Shown here: positions 26,085-35,996 of the stretch, piece after piece
Position numbering within the stretch: the first letter of the stretch is position 1
How the letters are laid out: every line of letters starts with the position of its first letter
Origin: Leptospiraceae bacterium
Lineage (GTDB): Bacteria > Spirochaetota > Leptospiria > Leptospirales > Leptonemataceae
Direction of reading: 5' to 3'
DNA length: 64,000 nucleotides
NCBI GenBank assembly: GCA_025059995.1
Contig: JANXCF010000004.1
Coordinates: 174,020 to 238,019 of the forward strand
Made by a program: the position numbers and the translations under genes
Notes under the pieces: model-generated
Told to the model about the DNA's origin: nothing
Database searches by the model: none
What the model saw: the letters and a program-made list of their open reading frames with translations, nothing else

Positions 26085-28871
26085 TCACAAGTATTTTTTC
26101 AAATAAAAACCCGTATAGCTTTCTTTGACATTCATGATTTCTTCGGGTTGTCCTTTTGCAACAACAAAGCCACCTCTTTCTCCTCCTTCAGGTCCAAGAT
26201 CAATCACCCAATCCGCTGTTTTGATCACATCCATGTTATGTTCAATCACAATCACGGTGTTGCCGCGATCTACAAGTTCATGCAAAACATCCAAAAGCTT
26301 TTTGATATCATGAAAATGTAGTCCTGTCGTTGGTTCATCTAAAATATACACAGTTTTCCCTGTGCTTCGCTTGGACAGTTCTGTTGCAAGCTTGATCCTT
26401 TGAGCTTCACCTCCCGAGAGAGTAGTGGCAGGTTGACCTAACTTAATATAATCAAGCCCTACTCTGATTAGGGTTTCTAATTTGTTTTTGATGACTGGGA
26501 TATTTTCAAAAAAGCTAAAAGCATCTTCGACCGTCATTTCTAACACATCATAAATAGATTTGCCTTTGTACTTGATTTGTAGTGTTTCTTTGTTGAATCT
26601 TTTCCCACCACACACGTCACAACTCACAAAAACATCTGGCAGAAAATGCATTTCAATCTTAATGATTCCTGCACCATCACAATTCTCGCATCTTCCCCCT
26701 TTGACGTTGAAACTGAATCTTCCTGCTTTATATCCATGAAGCTTTGCTTCAGGCAGACTCGCAAATAATTCCCTGATGGGAGTAAAAACCCCCGTATAAG
26801 TTGCAGGGTTGGATCGGGGAGTTCTTCCAATGGGTTCTTGATCAATTGCTATTACTTTATCGATATGATCTAACCCTTCAATCTTTCGAAATCCAACGCC
26901 ACCCTCTACTTGTTTTTTTCTTAGACCTTTATATAAAACTTCATTGATTAAAGTTGACTTTCCTGAGCCCGAAACTCCCGTGATGCAAATAAACATACCC
27001 AACGGAAATTCTACATCGATATGTTTTAAATTATTCAAGTGAGCTCCATAGAGTTTGAGAAATTTGCCATTCCCTTTTCTTCGTTGTTTTGGAACTTCGA
27101 TTTTCAGTCTTTTGGATAGATACTTCCCCGTCAAACTTTCAGGATGATTTTTGATTTCTTCTGGAGATCCCATAGCTACTATGTTTCCACCATGTATCCC
27201 AGCACCAGGTCCTAAATCAATGATATAGTCTGATTGGAGCATAGTATCTTCGTCATGTTCTACCACAATCACAGTGTTTCCTAATTCTTTGAGATTTTTT
27301 AAGGTTTGAATGAGTTTGTCATTATCCCGTTGGTGTAGTCCAATCGATGGTTCATCCAAGATATAGATCACTCCTGTTAAGGACGAACCAATTTGAGTTG
27401 CCAAGCGAATCCTTTGGAGCTCCCCACCTGATAGGGTTCCTGCAGAACGAGACAATGTCAAATACCCCACCCCTACGTTGTTTAAAAACTCCAAACGCTT
27501 GATGATTTCTTGTAAAACCCTTCCAACAACTTTTTCTTCATATGCAGTCAAAGAAACATTTTTAAAGAATTCTAAACATTTTTCAATAGGCATATCCACG
27601 ATATCTGAAATGGTTTTTTGATGGAACCTTACTGCCAAGGACTCAGGACGAAGTCGCCTCCCATGACAAACCGGACAGGTCTTTTCTACCATGAATCTTT
27701 TGTACCATTCTTGAATGTCTTCTGATTTGGTTTCTTTGAATCTTCTTTGTAGAATCGGAATTACTCCTTCAAAAATAGGAAATCCTTTTTCAAAATAACC
27801 ATACAAAATAGCTTTTTGTATGTCTTTGGATAGATTACACCAAGGTTCTTTGATTTGAAAGTTGAGTTTTTTTGCTAAGATTTCGAACTTTTCATAGATA
27901 TACCGAGACTCATCAATCTTTCCAAAAGGCTCAATGGCTCCATCAAGGATGGATTTATAGGGATTTTGAATGATCAATTCTTCATCGAATTCCAACAAAA
28001 ACCCTAAACCACTACAATGAGAACATGCTCCCAAAGGAGAGTTAAATGAAAAATTCACAGGTTTTAGTTCTGGAAGGGAAACCTCACAATGATGGCAATA
28101 TAACTTCGATGAAAACACAACTTCGTGGATTTGATGGTCATGTTCATGTAAAAGTATTACTGTATCATTTCCTTCTTTGAGGGCAAGTTCTACACTATCA
28201 TATAAACGACTTCGGTTCTCATGCTTTAAGATGACTCGATCCACCACCAAGTCAATGCTGTGTTTTTTATTTTTATCCAGTTTGAATTTCATATTTTCCA
28301 AAATTTCATCGATTTGATAAATGGTTCCATCAACCCTTGCTCGTAAAAATCCATTTTTCTTAATACTTTGGAAGATTTCTTTATGTTCTCCTTTACGATT
28401 GATCACTAAGGGAGCAAGAACCGTCAACTTGGAATTTAAAGGAAATTTATAAATATTTTCAATGATTTGATCCACAGATACCGATTGTACCTCACGACCG
28501 CACAAATGACAATGGGCAACACCTACATTTCCAAATAGCAAGCGAAGATAATCATAAATTTCTGTGATGGTTCCTACGGTAGAGCGAGGATTGTTATGAG
28601 TGGTTTTTTGTTCAATCGAAATGGTAGGACTTAAACCCTCAATCACATCCACATCAGGCTTATTCATTAGCCCTAAGAATTGTCTTGCATAAGCACTTAA
28701 TGATTCCACGTATCTTCTTTGACCTTCTGCATAAATGGTGTCAAAAGCCAAAGAAGATTTTCCAGAACCAGAAACCCCTGTGATAACCACCAATTGGTTT
28801 CTTGGAATCTTTAACGTAATGTTTTTTAAATTATGTTCCCTTGCTCCTTGTATATAGATGTAATCTCGCAT
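26085..28871 (-). CDS. uvrA: Excinuclease ABC subunit A
   Basis: The 928-residue protein is full-length UvrA. It has two ABC ATPase halves with Walker [15 protein letters not shown] and [14 protein letters not shown], signature motifs [17 protein letters not shown] and [16 protein letters not shown], and zinc fingers with CHLC...CHHC, CPVC and CENCDGAG...CDVCGG. It recognises DNA damage for nucleotide excision repair. It is divergent from the DUF1295 gene of the light island. Whether it belongs to the light response (photolyase plus NER) is only suggested by proximity. Confidence 0.97.
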   Translation of the reverse strand: MRDYIYIQGAREHNLKNITLKIPRNQLVVITGVSGSGKSSLAFDTIYAEGQRRYVESLSAYARQFLGLMNKPDVDVIEGLSPTISIEQKTTHNNPRSTVGTITEIYDYLRLLFGNVGVAHCHLCGREVQSVSVDQIIENIYKFPLNSKLTVLAPLVINRKGEHKEIFQSIKKNGFLRARVDGTIYQIDEILENMKFKLDKNKKHSIDLVVDRVILKHENRSRLYDSVELALKEGNDTVILLHEHDHQIHEVVFSSKLYCHHCEVSLPELKPVNFSFNSPLGACSHCSGLGFLLEFDEELIIQNPYKSILDGAIEPFGKIDESRYIYEKFEILAKKLNFQIKEPWCNLSKDIQKAILYGYFEKGFPIFEGVIPILQRRFKETKSEDIQEWYKRFMVEKTCPVCHGRRLRPESLAVRFHQKTISDIVDMPIEKCLEFFKNVSLTAYEEKVVGRVLQEIIKRLEFLNNVGVGYLTLSRSAGTLSGGELQRIRLATQIGSSLTGVIYILDEPSIGLHQRDNDKLIQTLKNLKELGNTVIVVEHDEDTMLQSDYIIDLGPGAGIHGGNIVAMGSPEEIKNHPESLTGKYLSKRLKIEVPKQRRKGNGKFLKLYGAHLNNLKHIDVEFPLGMFICITGVSGSGKSTLINEVLYKGLRKKQVEGGVGFRKIEGLDHIDKVIAIDQEPIGRTPRSNPATYTGVFTPIRELFASLPEAKLHGYKAGRFSFNVKGGRCENCDGAGIIKIEMHFLPDVFVSCDVCGGKRFNKETLQIKYKGKSIYDVLEMTVEDAFSFFENIPVIKNKLETLIRVGLDYIKLGQPATTLSGGEAQRIKLATELSKRSTGKTVYILDEPTTGLHFHDIKKLLDVLHELVDRGNTVIVIEHNMDVIKTADWVIDLGPEGGERGGFVVAKGQPEEIMNVKESYTGFYLKKYL

Positions 28872-29052
28872 AGGTAGATGTTATCATCTTTTAATTTAAA
28901 TTTGATTGTAAACTTTTTTGTTTTTTCTGAAACTTAAAGCTTATATAACACTTAGTATATTAAGAAGAACTATCATTTATAAACGAAATCAAATTTTTAA
29001 ATTTGCGTTAAAAATCTTCGCCCTTAAAGATTTCATCATTATTTTAATTATT

Positions 29053-29874
29053 ATGGATTACATAATATTATTAGAAATTTTCATTCTTAGTTCATTAAGC
29101 ATGATGATCTCTTTTCTAGTTGGGAAAATTATTCATAATTTTGCCGTAGTAGATTTTACTTGGAGTTTTAATTTCTTTTTGATTAGTGTTTATCTTTTCA
29201 ATAAGTTAGAAGAAATCAATCCTGTTCAAGGGATTTTCTTAATTATGGTTTCCCTTTGGAGTCTTCGTTTAGCTTTCTATCTCCTTTTTGCTCGTATCAT
29301 CAACCAGCCAGAAGAAGGAAGGTATGTCCGACTTCGAGAAAGTTGGAAAGATCATCTTAATTTAAAGTTTTTTCTTTTTTATCAATTTCAAGCCCTGACG
29401 AATGTGATTCTTTCCATTCCATTTCTTTTGATCTTTTCCCAAGAAAATAGCCTTCTTTTTAACCATTACTTGGGAATATTTGTTTTTACTTTGAGCCTGA
29501 TTGGTGAGTCAATTTCTGATTTTCATTTATTTCTTTTCAAAAGGAAGCCCTCCAACCACAACAAAACCCTAAGGACGGGGCTATGGAGATACTCACGACA
29601 CCCAAATTATTTTTTTGAGTTAGGAATCTGGCTATCTTATGGAATTTATCATATGAATGCACCGTTGGGGTATTTAGGATTTCTTTCTTTTTTTATCATT
29701 TTGTATTTTATACTTTATGTAACCGGAATTCCGGCTACCGAAGAACAAAACCTCAAATCCAAAGGAAAAGAATATTTAGACTATATTGCAACAACATCTC
29801 CATTAATTCCCATGCCGCCGGCAATGTATCAAAAGTACCAAAAATGGAAATCCCTTTTTAGGAGTAAGCTATGA
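29053..29874 (+). CDS. DUF1295 membrane protein (steroid-reductase/ICMT-like)
   Basis: From the ATG at 29053, about 273 residues with seven or so membrane helices. The C-terminal part has the DUF1295/ICMT-like signature RTGLWRYSRHPNYFFELGIW followed by GIPATEEQNLKSKGKEYLDY. Homologues of this type occur with cyclopropane-fatty-acid-synthase-like enzymes in light-regulated lipid clusters. It may reduce or otherwise modify membrane lipids; the reaction is not proven. It overlaps the next methyltransferase gene by an ATGA. The frame extends upstream to a TTG at 28918, which I reject as start. Confidence 0.84.
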   Translation: MDYIILLEIFILSSLSMMISFLVGKIIHNFAVVDFTWSFNFFLISVYLFNKLEEINPVQGIFLIMVSLWSLRLAFYLLFARIINQPEEGRYVRLRESWKDHLNLKFFLFYQFQALTNVILSIPFLLIFSQENSLLFNHYLGIFVFTLSLIGESISDFHLFLFKRKPSNHNKTLRTGLWRYSRHPNYFFELGIWLSYGIYHMNAPLGYLGFLSFFIILYFILYVTGIPATEEQNLKSKGKEYLDYIATTSPLIPMPPAMYQKYQKWKSLFRSKL

Positions 29875-30890
29875 AGGATCAAGCCCACATTGCAGAGAAA
29901 TTACCTGAGTCTTTACTAAAAATCATCATCAACTACTTGAATAAAAAACGCATTCGAGAAGAAGACCTAAAAGACCTAGAAAAAAACCAAGAAAAATTCT
30001 TAAAAATAATCGATGAACTCAAAAAGTCTCCGATTGCTTTAACTCCTGAACTTGCCAATCAACAACATTATGAATTACCTTATGAATTTTTTGAACTAGT
30101 CTTAGGTAAATACAAAAAATATAGCTGTTGTTATTATGACTCACCAAATCTTTCATTGGATGAAGCAGAAAAAAAGATGTTGGATTTATATATCGAACGT
30201 GGTGAGATGAAGAATGGTCATTCAATTTTAGATCTAGGTTGTGGTTGGGGTTCTTTTTCTCTTTACATAGCTGAGAAGTTCCCTAAATCCAAAGTGGTTG
30301 CTGTAACAAACTCAAAGCTCCAGAAAGAATACATCGACAATCAAATAAAAATCCGAAAACTCAAAAATTTAAAAGTCATAAAAGCTGATATGAATGTATT
30401 TGAAACAAAACAAAAATTCGACCGAGTCATCTCTGTCGAAATGTTTGAACATATGAGAAATTACGAAAAACTTTTAGAAAAAATCTCAAGATTTATGAAC
30501 AAAAATGCAAAACTTTTCGTTCATATTTTTGCTCATCGTCAATTTCCTTACTTTTATGTGGTTCGAGATGAAACCGACTGGATGGCAAAATATTTCTTTA
30601 CAAATGGCATCATGCCATCGGCGAACTTACTCCATTATTTCCAAAAGGATTTATATATTGAAAAAGAATGGTATGTTAATGGTAGGCACTACTATTATAC
30701 ATCTTTAGCTTGGCTTCAAAATTATACGAAAAACAAAGATAAAATCCTTGAGATTTTCCGTAGAGTCTATGATGATCCCGAGTTGTGGTTGATCCGATGG
30801 AAAATTTTCTTTTTAGCTGTGGCAGAGTTTTTCAAAACTAACAAAGGAACCGAATGGTTTGTGGTTCATTATCTTTTTGCTAAGAAGTGA
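29871..30890 (+). CDS. SAM-dependent methyltransferase, CFA-synthase-like
   Basis: The 339-residue protein has the SAM motif ILDLGCGWGSFSLYIAEKFP and then VAVTNSKLQKEYI, ISVEMFEHMRNYEKLL and VHIFAHR, all typical of the cyclopropane-fatty-acyl-phospholipid synthase and plant coclaurine N-methyltransferase relatives. An AGGAG site precedes the ATG. It follows DUF1295 with a 4-bp overlap. It may methylate unsaturated lipid chains with a SAM methyl group, perhaps in concert with the DUF1295 protein. Its 3' end overlaps the convergent ammonia-lyase gene by 11 bp. Confidence 0.82.
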   Translation: MKDQAHIAEKLPESLLKIIINYLNKKRIREEDLKDLEKNQEKFLKIIDELKKSPIALTPELANQQHYELPYEFFELVLGKYKKYSCCYYDSPNLSLDEAEKKMLDLYIERGEMKNGHSILDLGCGWGSFSLYIAEKFPKSKVVAVTNSKLQKEYIDNQIKIRKLKNLKVIKADMNVFETKQKFDRVISVEMFEHMRNYEKLLEKISRFMNKNAKLFVHIFAHRQFPYFYVVRDETDWMAKYFFTNGIMPSANLLHYFQKDLYIEKEWYVNGRHYYYTSLAWLQNYTKNKDKILEIFRRVYDDPELWLIRWKIFFLAVAEFFKTNKGTEWFVVHYLFAKK

Positions 30891-32370
30891 TTTGATAAAA
30901 TTTCCTTTTCACTTTTTGAATTAAATGGCTAAGATTTTCGCTTCCAAAATGTTTGATTATATAACTAAAGTATTGATTTACTCTAAATGAAAAATGAGTT
31001 ACTTTTTGTGAATGGGTTTTTGATAAAAGTTGATTAAAATTTAAGATCACGATAAAATACGAAATCACTAAATCGAGTAGTAGATCCAGTTGTTGGTAGG
31101 TTTTTCGAACACTGAGGTTAGCCATAGGAACAATGTCTTGATTGCCTCCATTTGTAGGAACAGAATAAGTAGAATGAAAATTCCCCTTTGCCCGCAACTC
31201 CGCAATAAGAGACGATGACAAGAGCTCCAAACCTGCCAATCCAAAAGATTCTTTTGGTTCATGACTTCCCAAAAACGTAATTGGGTTTATATCAGGATAA
31301 AGCAGAGTCTTCATCAAACGTTCAATCCAAACTCCTAATTGAACCATCAAAAGATTCAACTGGTCCGATAAAAATGCTAAGTTTTGTCCGAAAAAGTTTC
31401 CCCCATGAACTACCCTATCACGTATGATTAGAGGATTATCATCAATTGAAAACAGTTCTTTTTGGAATGAAGTTGCAACATGTTGGAACTGCTCCCAGAC
31501 AGCTCCTAAGATTTGATATCCACATCGTAAAGAATATATTTCTTGTAATGGTCTTGGAAAATCTAATGATATTTGATGTTTATAAAACCTCCATAGTTCA
31601 TCTTTTTCTTTGATTAGATCATGATGCATAAAGCGATTAAGTTTCAAAAGTTCGTTATCGAAATGTTCTTCGTTCGCATTCAAAAGAATGTAATTCAAAA
31701 GAAAAAGCTCATGAATAATTTTTAATAACTCAAAAAAACGATATAAAGAAAAAAAGAAATAGGCTTTTGAAACACTTATTCCATTAATAAAACTCAATAC
31801 TTCTTTTTTATGAAGTTCTAAAACTTTTATTTGAAACTTTTTTATAAACTTTTTTGATGGATAGATTTTGTTATTTTTTTTTATGAAACTTTTAGACCTT
31901 CCAATGAGAGAATTTAGAATCATTGCTAATGGGATCAAATCCCCACTTGCTCCTAAGCTTCCTCGTTCAAAAACAACAGGAAAAGCCTTATGGTGATAAT
32001 AAAATAAAATAAAATCCAAAAACTCAGTTCTCACTCCAGAAAAACCTCTACTCATCGTTAACACACGAAAAAGCAAAGAATATTCGATAACCTCCTCTGG
32101 GATAGGGTTTCCAGTTCCTACAATCAAGTGGTCTAAAAATTCAACTGAACTCATTTGATTATCGAATTTAACAAAAGGTCCTAAGCCAGTGTGGATCCCG
32201 TAAATCTTTTGGATTTTCTCGAGCTCCAAAAACCTATAAAAAGATTCTTGGATTCTTTTTCTTTGTTCGTTTGAAATTAGGATTTCTTTTTGATTGAGGG
32301 TAGCAAGATTTTCTATGCATTCCTCATAGCGAATGTGTTCCCAGTGAAATATATCCTCAATGTTGAGCAT
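30880..32370 (-). CDS. Aromatic amino acid ammonia-lyase, predicted tyrosine ammonia-lyase
   Basis: The 496-residue protein has the MIO prosthetic-group triad Ala141-Ser142-Gly143 in ERGSLGASGDLIPLAM, Tyr57 in IYGIHTGLG as catalytic base, and NGGNQDIVPMANLSVR in place of the usual NQ(D/E)HVSM box. The substrate-selectivity pair is His81-Leu82 (FLDHLIVGTG), matching His89-Leu90 of Rhodobacter tyrosine ammonia-lyase, not the Ser-His of histidine ammonia-lyase or Phe-Leu of plant PAL. It would make p-coumarate, the chromophore precursor of photoactive yellow protein. It overlaps the photolyase gene by 14 bp in one operon behind a putative light-responsive operator. There are no hut genes nearby. 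Confidence 0.86.
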   Translation of the reverse strand: MLNIEDIFHWEHIRYEECIENLATLNQKEILISNEQRKRIQESFYRFLELEKIQKIYGIHTGLGPFVKFDNQMSSVEFLDHLIVGTGNPIPEEVIEYSLLFRVLTMSRGFSGVRTEFLDFILFYYHHKAFPVVFERGSLGASGDLIPLAMILNSLIGRSKSFIKKNNKIYPSKKFIKKFQIKVLELHKKEVLSFINGISVSKAYFFFSLYRFFELLKIIHELFLLNYILLNANEEHFDNELLKLNRFMHHDLIKEKDELWRFYKHQISLDFPRPLQEIYSLRCGYQILGAVWEQFQHVATSFQKELFSIDDNPLIIRDRVVHGGNFFGQNLAFLSDQLNLLMVQLGVWIERLMKTLLYPDINPITFLGSHEPKESFGLAGLELLSSSLIAELRAKGNFHSTYSVPTNGGNQDIVPMANLSVRKTYQQLDLLLDLVISYFIVILNFNQLLSKTHSQKVTHFSFRVNQYFSYIIKHFGSENLSHLIQKVKRKFYQITS

Positions 32371-33772
32371 ATTGTTCTACTTTTTTGAATAGCTTGAGGA
32401 CTTGTTCTTTTGAAACCTCATGATCAACGATTGGCTTGAGATAATTATTTTCATCAAAATCAGGAATCCACTTTTTAATGTATTGATAATTTGGATCAAA
32501 TTTCTTTTGTTGTAATAAGGGATTGAAAATCCGAAAGTATGGTGCCGCATCAACACCAGTTCCACTACACCATTGCCAATTTCCTACATTCGATGCCAAC
32601 TCAAAATCCATGAGTTTTTTTGCATAATACCTTTCCCCAAACTTCCAATCAATCAATAAATCCTTTACAAGAAAATTGGCACAAACCATACGAACTCGAT
32701 TGTGCTGGTATCCTGTTTCATTGAGTTCTTTCATTCCCGCATCTACGAGAGGATAGCCTGTTTCTCCACTACACCAGCGAAGAAAATCTTCTTCGGCTTT
32801 CTCGTCCAACTCAGGATTTCTCCATATATCCCTCAAGTATTGGTATTTTGGGTTCCACTCTTTATTTACTGACTCAGGGAAAAAATACAAAATCATTATA
32901 TAAAACTCACGCCAAACTAATTCTTCGATATATTTGATACTTAAATTAAAAGTTGTCTTTATGATTTCTCGAATGCTTCTTAGACCAAAGCGAAGGTGAA
33001 CACTGATTTTTGAAGTCCCACTTTCCAAAAAGGGAAAATCACGATTCTTTGCGTAGTTTTTCAATAAAACTTCATCGAGATTTGGATTAGGAAGAACATA
33101 AGAAACTTTTTGGAAATGCATTTTTTCTAATACCGGATTCGGAAATCGACCCTCATCGATGATATTTAAATCCTCGTAGATTTGATTTTGTTGCTGGAAG
33201 AGTTTTTTGAATAAATCTTTGTTTTGTTTGATCATTTCTTTGGAAATGGCAAAATTCAAAAGCTCTTGAGAAGGATAAATCTTGAGTTGTTGAAGTTCAA
33301 ACTTTTTAAACCATTGTTTTTTATACTGAGAATATACTTTGTAAGGTTCTTGTTGGGGATTTAGGATTTCTTCTTTTTCAAATATTACATGATCTTTGAA
33401 GGTGAAAACTTTTCTTTTATAACTTTTGTAAAGATTTTTTACCTTATCATCACGTTCTAATGGATAAGGTTCATAATCATGATTGAAATATAGACACTGG
33501 ATTGGAAGGATTTCTAAAATACTTTGATGAATCTTAACAGGATCACCATAAAAAACCATCAAAGATGAATTTCTTTTTTCTAATTCAGTTTTTAAAAACA
33601 AGACCCTATCAAAGATAAGGCTTACTCTTTTATCGTTGATTTCTAATTCTCCTAAAATATTTGTGTCGAAGATAAATAATAGTAATGAAGGAGTTTGAGT
33701 TTTTAAACATTCCCATAATCCTACATTATCATCCAATCGTAGGTCCCTTCGAAACCAAAATAGATTAAACAT
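32357..33772 (-). CDS. phrB: Deoxyribodipyrimidine photolyase (class I-type cryptochrome/photolyase)
   Basis: From the ATG at 33772, about 471 residues. The N-terminal DNA-photolyase fold starts FNLFWFRRDLRLDDN. The FAD-binding C-terminal half includes LVWREFYIMIL, YPLVDAGMKELNETGYQHNRVRM, and NVGNWQWCSGTGVDAAPYFR, the typical CPD photolyase block. It uses blue light to repair cyclobutane dimers. The frame continues upstream to 33859, but the conserved start FWFRRDLRL sets 33772. It heads the photolyase-ammonia-lyase operon, divergent from carH; a 31-bp dyad lies in the 111-bp gap. It may also be the light-supply or chaperone partner; no such role is visible. Confidence 0.92.
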   Translation of the reverse strand: MFNLFWFRRDLRLDDNVGLWECLKTQTPSLLLFIFDTNILGELEINDKRVSLIFDRVLFLKTELEKRNSSLMVFYGDPVKIHQSILEILPIQCLYFNHDYEPYPLERDDKVKNLYKSYKRKVFTFKDHVIFEKEEILNPQQEPYKVYSQYKKQWFKKFELQQLKIYPSQELLNFAISKEMIKQNKDLFKKLFQQQNQIYEDLNIIDEGRFPNPVLEKMHFQKVSYVLPNPNLDEVLLKNYAKNRDFPFLESGTSKISVHLRFGLRSIREIIKTTFNLSIKYIEELVWREFYIMILYFFPESVNKEWNPKYQYLRDIWRNPELDEKAEEDFLRWCSGETGYPLVDAGMKELNETGYQHNRVRMVCANFLVKDLLIDWKFGERYYAKKLMDFELASNVGNWQWCSGTGVDAAPYFRIFNPLLQQKKFDPNYQYIKKWIPDFDENNYLKPIVDHEVSKEQVLKLFKKVEQYAQH

Positions 33773-33813
33773 AAAACAAAAAAAGAAAAATTCTTTTAAT
33801 AAGTCAAAAACTT

Positions 33814-33844
33814 TTGTCGTATCTTTACAAAAAAGTTTTGACGA
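33814..33844. promoter_or_regulatory. Putative CarH-type operator (31-bp inverted repeat)
   Basis: The 31-bp window begins TTGTCGTATCTTT and ends AAAGTTTTGACGA, with the two arms forming an imperfect dyad about ACAAA. It lies in the 111-bp gap between the divergent photolyase and carH genes. It matches a second site at 40148-40178 in 25 of 31 positions by eye. The right end overlaps a putative -35 (TTGACG) for carH. An overlapping longer dyad, GTCAAAAACTTTTGT at 33803-33817 with ACAAAAAAGTTTTGAC at 33827-33842, is also present. It is the likely binding site of the MerR/B12 protein; no binding has been shown. Confidence 0.62.
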
Positions 33845-33866
33845 ATCTGATTCTTGCATTTTATTT
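33838..33866 (+). promoter_or_regulatory. Candidate promoter of carH operon
   Basis: TTGACG at 33838-33843, a 17-base spacer and TTATTT at 33861-33866 resemble a sigma-70 promoter with a poor -10. The distance to the carH ATG at 33884 fits a short leader. The -35 overlaps the right arm of the 31-bp dyad, the arrangement expected for a repressor. Confidence 0.4.
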
Positions 33867-33883
33867 TAGAAAGATATAAAGAT

Positions 33884-34693
33884 ATGAAGTACTTGATAAA
33901 GGATTTATCTAAAATGACAGGGCTTTCTCCAGCAAGAATTCGAAAGTGGCAAGAACGCTATAATATTTTAAGACCTACACAAGCTCATAATGGATATTAT
34001 TATTACGACAACGACGATTTGCGAGTTTTACTTTTCATAAAAAATCAACTTTCCAATGGGAAAACCCTCAAAGAATTACTCAACATATCTCGAGAGCAAG
34101 TATTAAATAAAAATCTCTATCTCCATGAATTCACACAAAAGGAATTAGAATTAATCAATTATATTTCAAATTATCAATACCATGAGATTCAAAAACATTT
34201 AGACTCAATTTATAAAAAGTCATTTCTAAAGTGGATAAGCGAGATTCGTAATCTTTTGATTTTAGTTGGAAGAGCTTGGGAAAAAAACTTTCTATCCGTT
34301 GCTGATGAACACAGTATTTCTAACTGGATTCGAAGTTATATTGCGAAACACCTTTTAAAAGAAATGAAATTCGAAAAACCTGTTTGGTTGGTTTGTGTAT
34401 TTCCTGGAGATACTCATGAGTTGGGGGCAATGCTACACTTTGCAAAATTGCTATATTACAAAGTTCCAGCTAAATTCGTAGGCATGTTGCCCAAGCACGA
34501 ACTATTAAGAGAAATCCGACAAAATTCATATAGAAAAATAAGTATCAGCGTCGTTTTGCCAAAAAAATGGAAAGAGTTAGAAAATCTAAGAAAAGAGATT
34601 CAGAAAATCAGCAATGCAAAGGTTTTATTTGGTGGGTATGGTTTCAAACAAACGCAAAAACCCAAAAAAACAATAAAAAACATTCGAACTTAA
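33884..34693 (+). CDS. CarH/LitR-type MerR regulator with B12-binding light sensor
   Basis: From the ATG at 33884, about 269 residues. The N-terminal MerR winged helix reads YLIKDLSKMTGLSPARIRKWQERY. The middle four-helix part has Trp132 followed by nine residues and Glu142-His143 (AWEKNFLSVADEH), the W-x9-EH motif of adenosylcobalamin-dependent CarH/LitR proteins. The Rossmann B12 domain has GDTHELG with His178 as lower cobalt ligand. In CarH, light splits the Co-C bond, the tetramer falls apart and repression ends. The residue after Trp132 is Glu, where Thermus CarH has His132, the light-state second ligand. It begins the operon for lipid-modifying genes. Confidence 0.88.
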   Translation: MKYLIKDLSKMTGLSPARIRKWQERYNILRPTQAHNGYYYYDNDDLRVLLFIKNQLSNGKTLKELLNISREQVLNKNLYLHEFTQKELELINYISNYQYHEIQKHLDSIYKKSFLKWISEIRNLLILVGRAWEKNFLSVADEHSISNWIRSYIAKHLLKEMKFEKPVWLVCVFPGDTHELGAMLHFAKLLYYKVPAKFVGMLPKHELLREIRQNSYRKISISVVLPKKWKELENLRKEIQKISNAKVLFGGYGFKQTQKPKKTIKNIRT

Positions 34694-34703
34694 GGAGTAA
34701 TAA

Positions 34704-35996
34704 ATGAAAAAGATAGCCGTTATTGGAAGTGGAATTTCAGGATTAGGTGCTGCTTACTATCTAAGCAAAGAATTCGATGTGACGATTTTCGAAAAAGAAA
34801 ATTACTTAGGAGGTCACACGAATACGATAGAAATCTCTAATGATCGAGAAGTAATCCCTGTGGACACAGGATTTATCGTCTTTAATTTTGTAACATATCC
34901 CAACCTTGTAAATCTCTTTCGAGAATTAGAGGTAGAAGCAGTTCCATCGAATATGAGCTTTTCTGTCTGGAATCAAAACAAAAACCTTTATTACTCTACT
35001 AAGAATTTCAGTACCATCTTTGCTCAAAGAAAAAATCTATTTAATCCCAGTTTCCTTATTGCCATAAAAGAGATATTAAGATTCAACAAGATTTGCTATG
35101 ACACATCTATATATGAATGGGATTATGATTTTACCTTGGGAGACTTTTTGAAGGAATATCATTTCAGCAAGAGTTTCATAGAAAACTATCTCATACCTAT
35201 GACTTCAGCCATCTGGTCGACCAACCCTGAAAAAATCTTAGAATTCCCCATCCGAACTTTGATTCAGTTTTTTAATAACCACGGATTATCAAGTATTAAT
35301 GGACAACACCAGTGGTATACTGTAAAAAATGGGTCATATAACTACATAAAAAAAATCATCAATAAAACTAAAATTCGTTATTTTCTCAATGAGCCAATAA
35401 TTTCCATCATAAGAAATTACAAAGAACAAAATGTATGGGTTCAAACGAAAAATCGGAAAGAACGCTTTGATTACGTGGTCATAGCAACTCATGCTCCTAC
35501 AGCTCTTGAGATTTTACAAGATGCAACACCAAAAGAAATAGATGTCTTACAGAACTTCAAGTATCAAAAAAACATAGCAATTCTCCACAGAGATGTAAGC
35601 GTAATGAACAAAAACAAAAAAATATGGTCTGCATGGAATTACAAAATCGGAAAGGGGAATAAAACTTCAACCACATACTATATGACTAAATTACAACCAT
35701 GGCTTAAAGAAGATATCTTCGTTTCGGTAAATGAATTTCAGGAAATCAGAGAAGAATTCATTTATAAAGTAATCGAATATGAACATCCTGTATTTGACTC
35801 CAAGGCTTTGAAAAACCAATTAAAACTTCAAGAACTCAATACCAACGGTTTAGTTTATTTTTGTGGAGCATATTTTCGTTATGGGTTTCACGAAGATGGA
35901 TTAATTTCAGCTCTTGATGTCGTTAAAAGAATCAAAACCCGTGAAAGCTTAAGAAAAAAACTAGAAGTCTATGAAGCTAAAAGAATTTCAATCTAG
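34704..35996 (+). CDS. FAD-dependent amine-oxidase-like oxidoreductase
   Basis: The 430-residue protein has the FAD fold GSGISGLGAAYYLSKEFDVTIFEKENYLGGHTNTI at the start and a FAD-end motif YFCGAYFRYGFHEDGLISAL near the C-terminus. An AAGGAG ribosome site lies just ahead. Proteins of this kind (NAD/FAD-binding, flavin amine oxidase-like) stand with DUF1365 and CFA-synthase-like genes in light-induced lipid clusters of many proteobacteria. The reaction is thought to be oxidation of membrane fatty acids; the exact product here is unknown. It overlaps the DUF1365 gene by 26 bp. Confidence 0.86.
   Translation: MKKIAVIGSGISGLGAAYYLSKEFDVTIFEKENYLGGHTNTIEISNDREVIPVDTGFIVFNFVTYPNLVNLFRELEVEAVPSNMSFSVWNQNKNLYYSTKNFSTIFAQRKNLFNPSFLIAIKEILRFNKICYDTSIYEWDYDFTLGDFLKEYHFSKSFIENYLIPMTSAIWSTNPEKILEFPIRTLIQFFNNHGLSSINGQHQWYTVKNGSYNYIKKIINKTKIRYFLNEPIISIIRNYKEQNVWVQTKNRKERFDYVVIATHAPTALEILQDATPKEIDVLQNFKYQKNIAILHRDVSVMNKNKKIWSAWNYKIGKGNKTSTTYYMTKLQPWLKEDIFVSVNEFQEIREEFIYKVIEYEHPVFDSKALKNQLKLQELNTNGLVYFCGAYFRYGFHEDGLISALDVVKRIKTRESLRKKLEVYEAKRISI

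Noticed and set aside
28910..28921. A third operator copy ahead of DUF1295
   Set aside because: Only a 12-base T-rich core (AAACTTTTTTGT) matches and the other arm is absent; this is too weak in AT-rich DNA to list as a site.
28918..29052. Upstream extension of the DUF1295 frame
   Set aside because: It begins at TTG, has no ribosome site and reads unlike the family; the ATG at 29053 fits better.
30880..32370. Histidine ammonia-lyase (hutH) call for the MIO enzyme
   Set aside because: The selectivity pair is His-Leu as in tyrosine ammonia-lyase, there are no other hut genes, and PYP with its ligase is in the same island.
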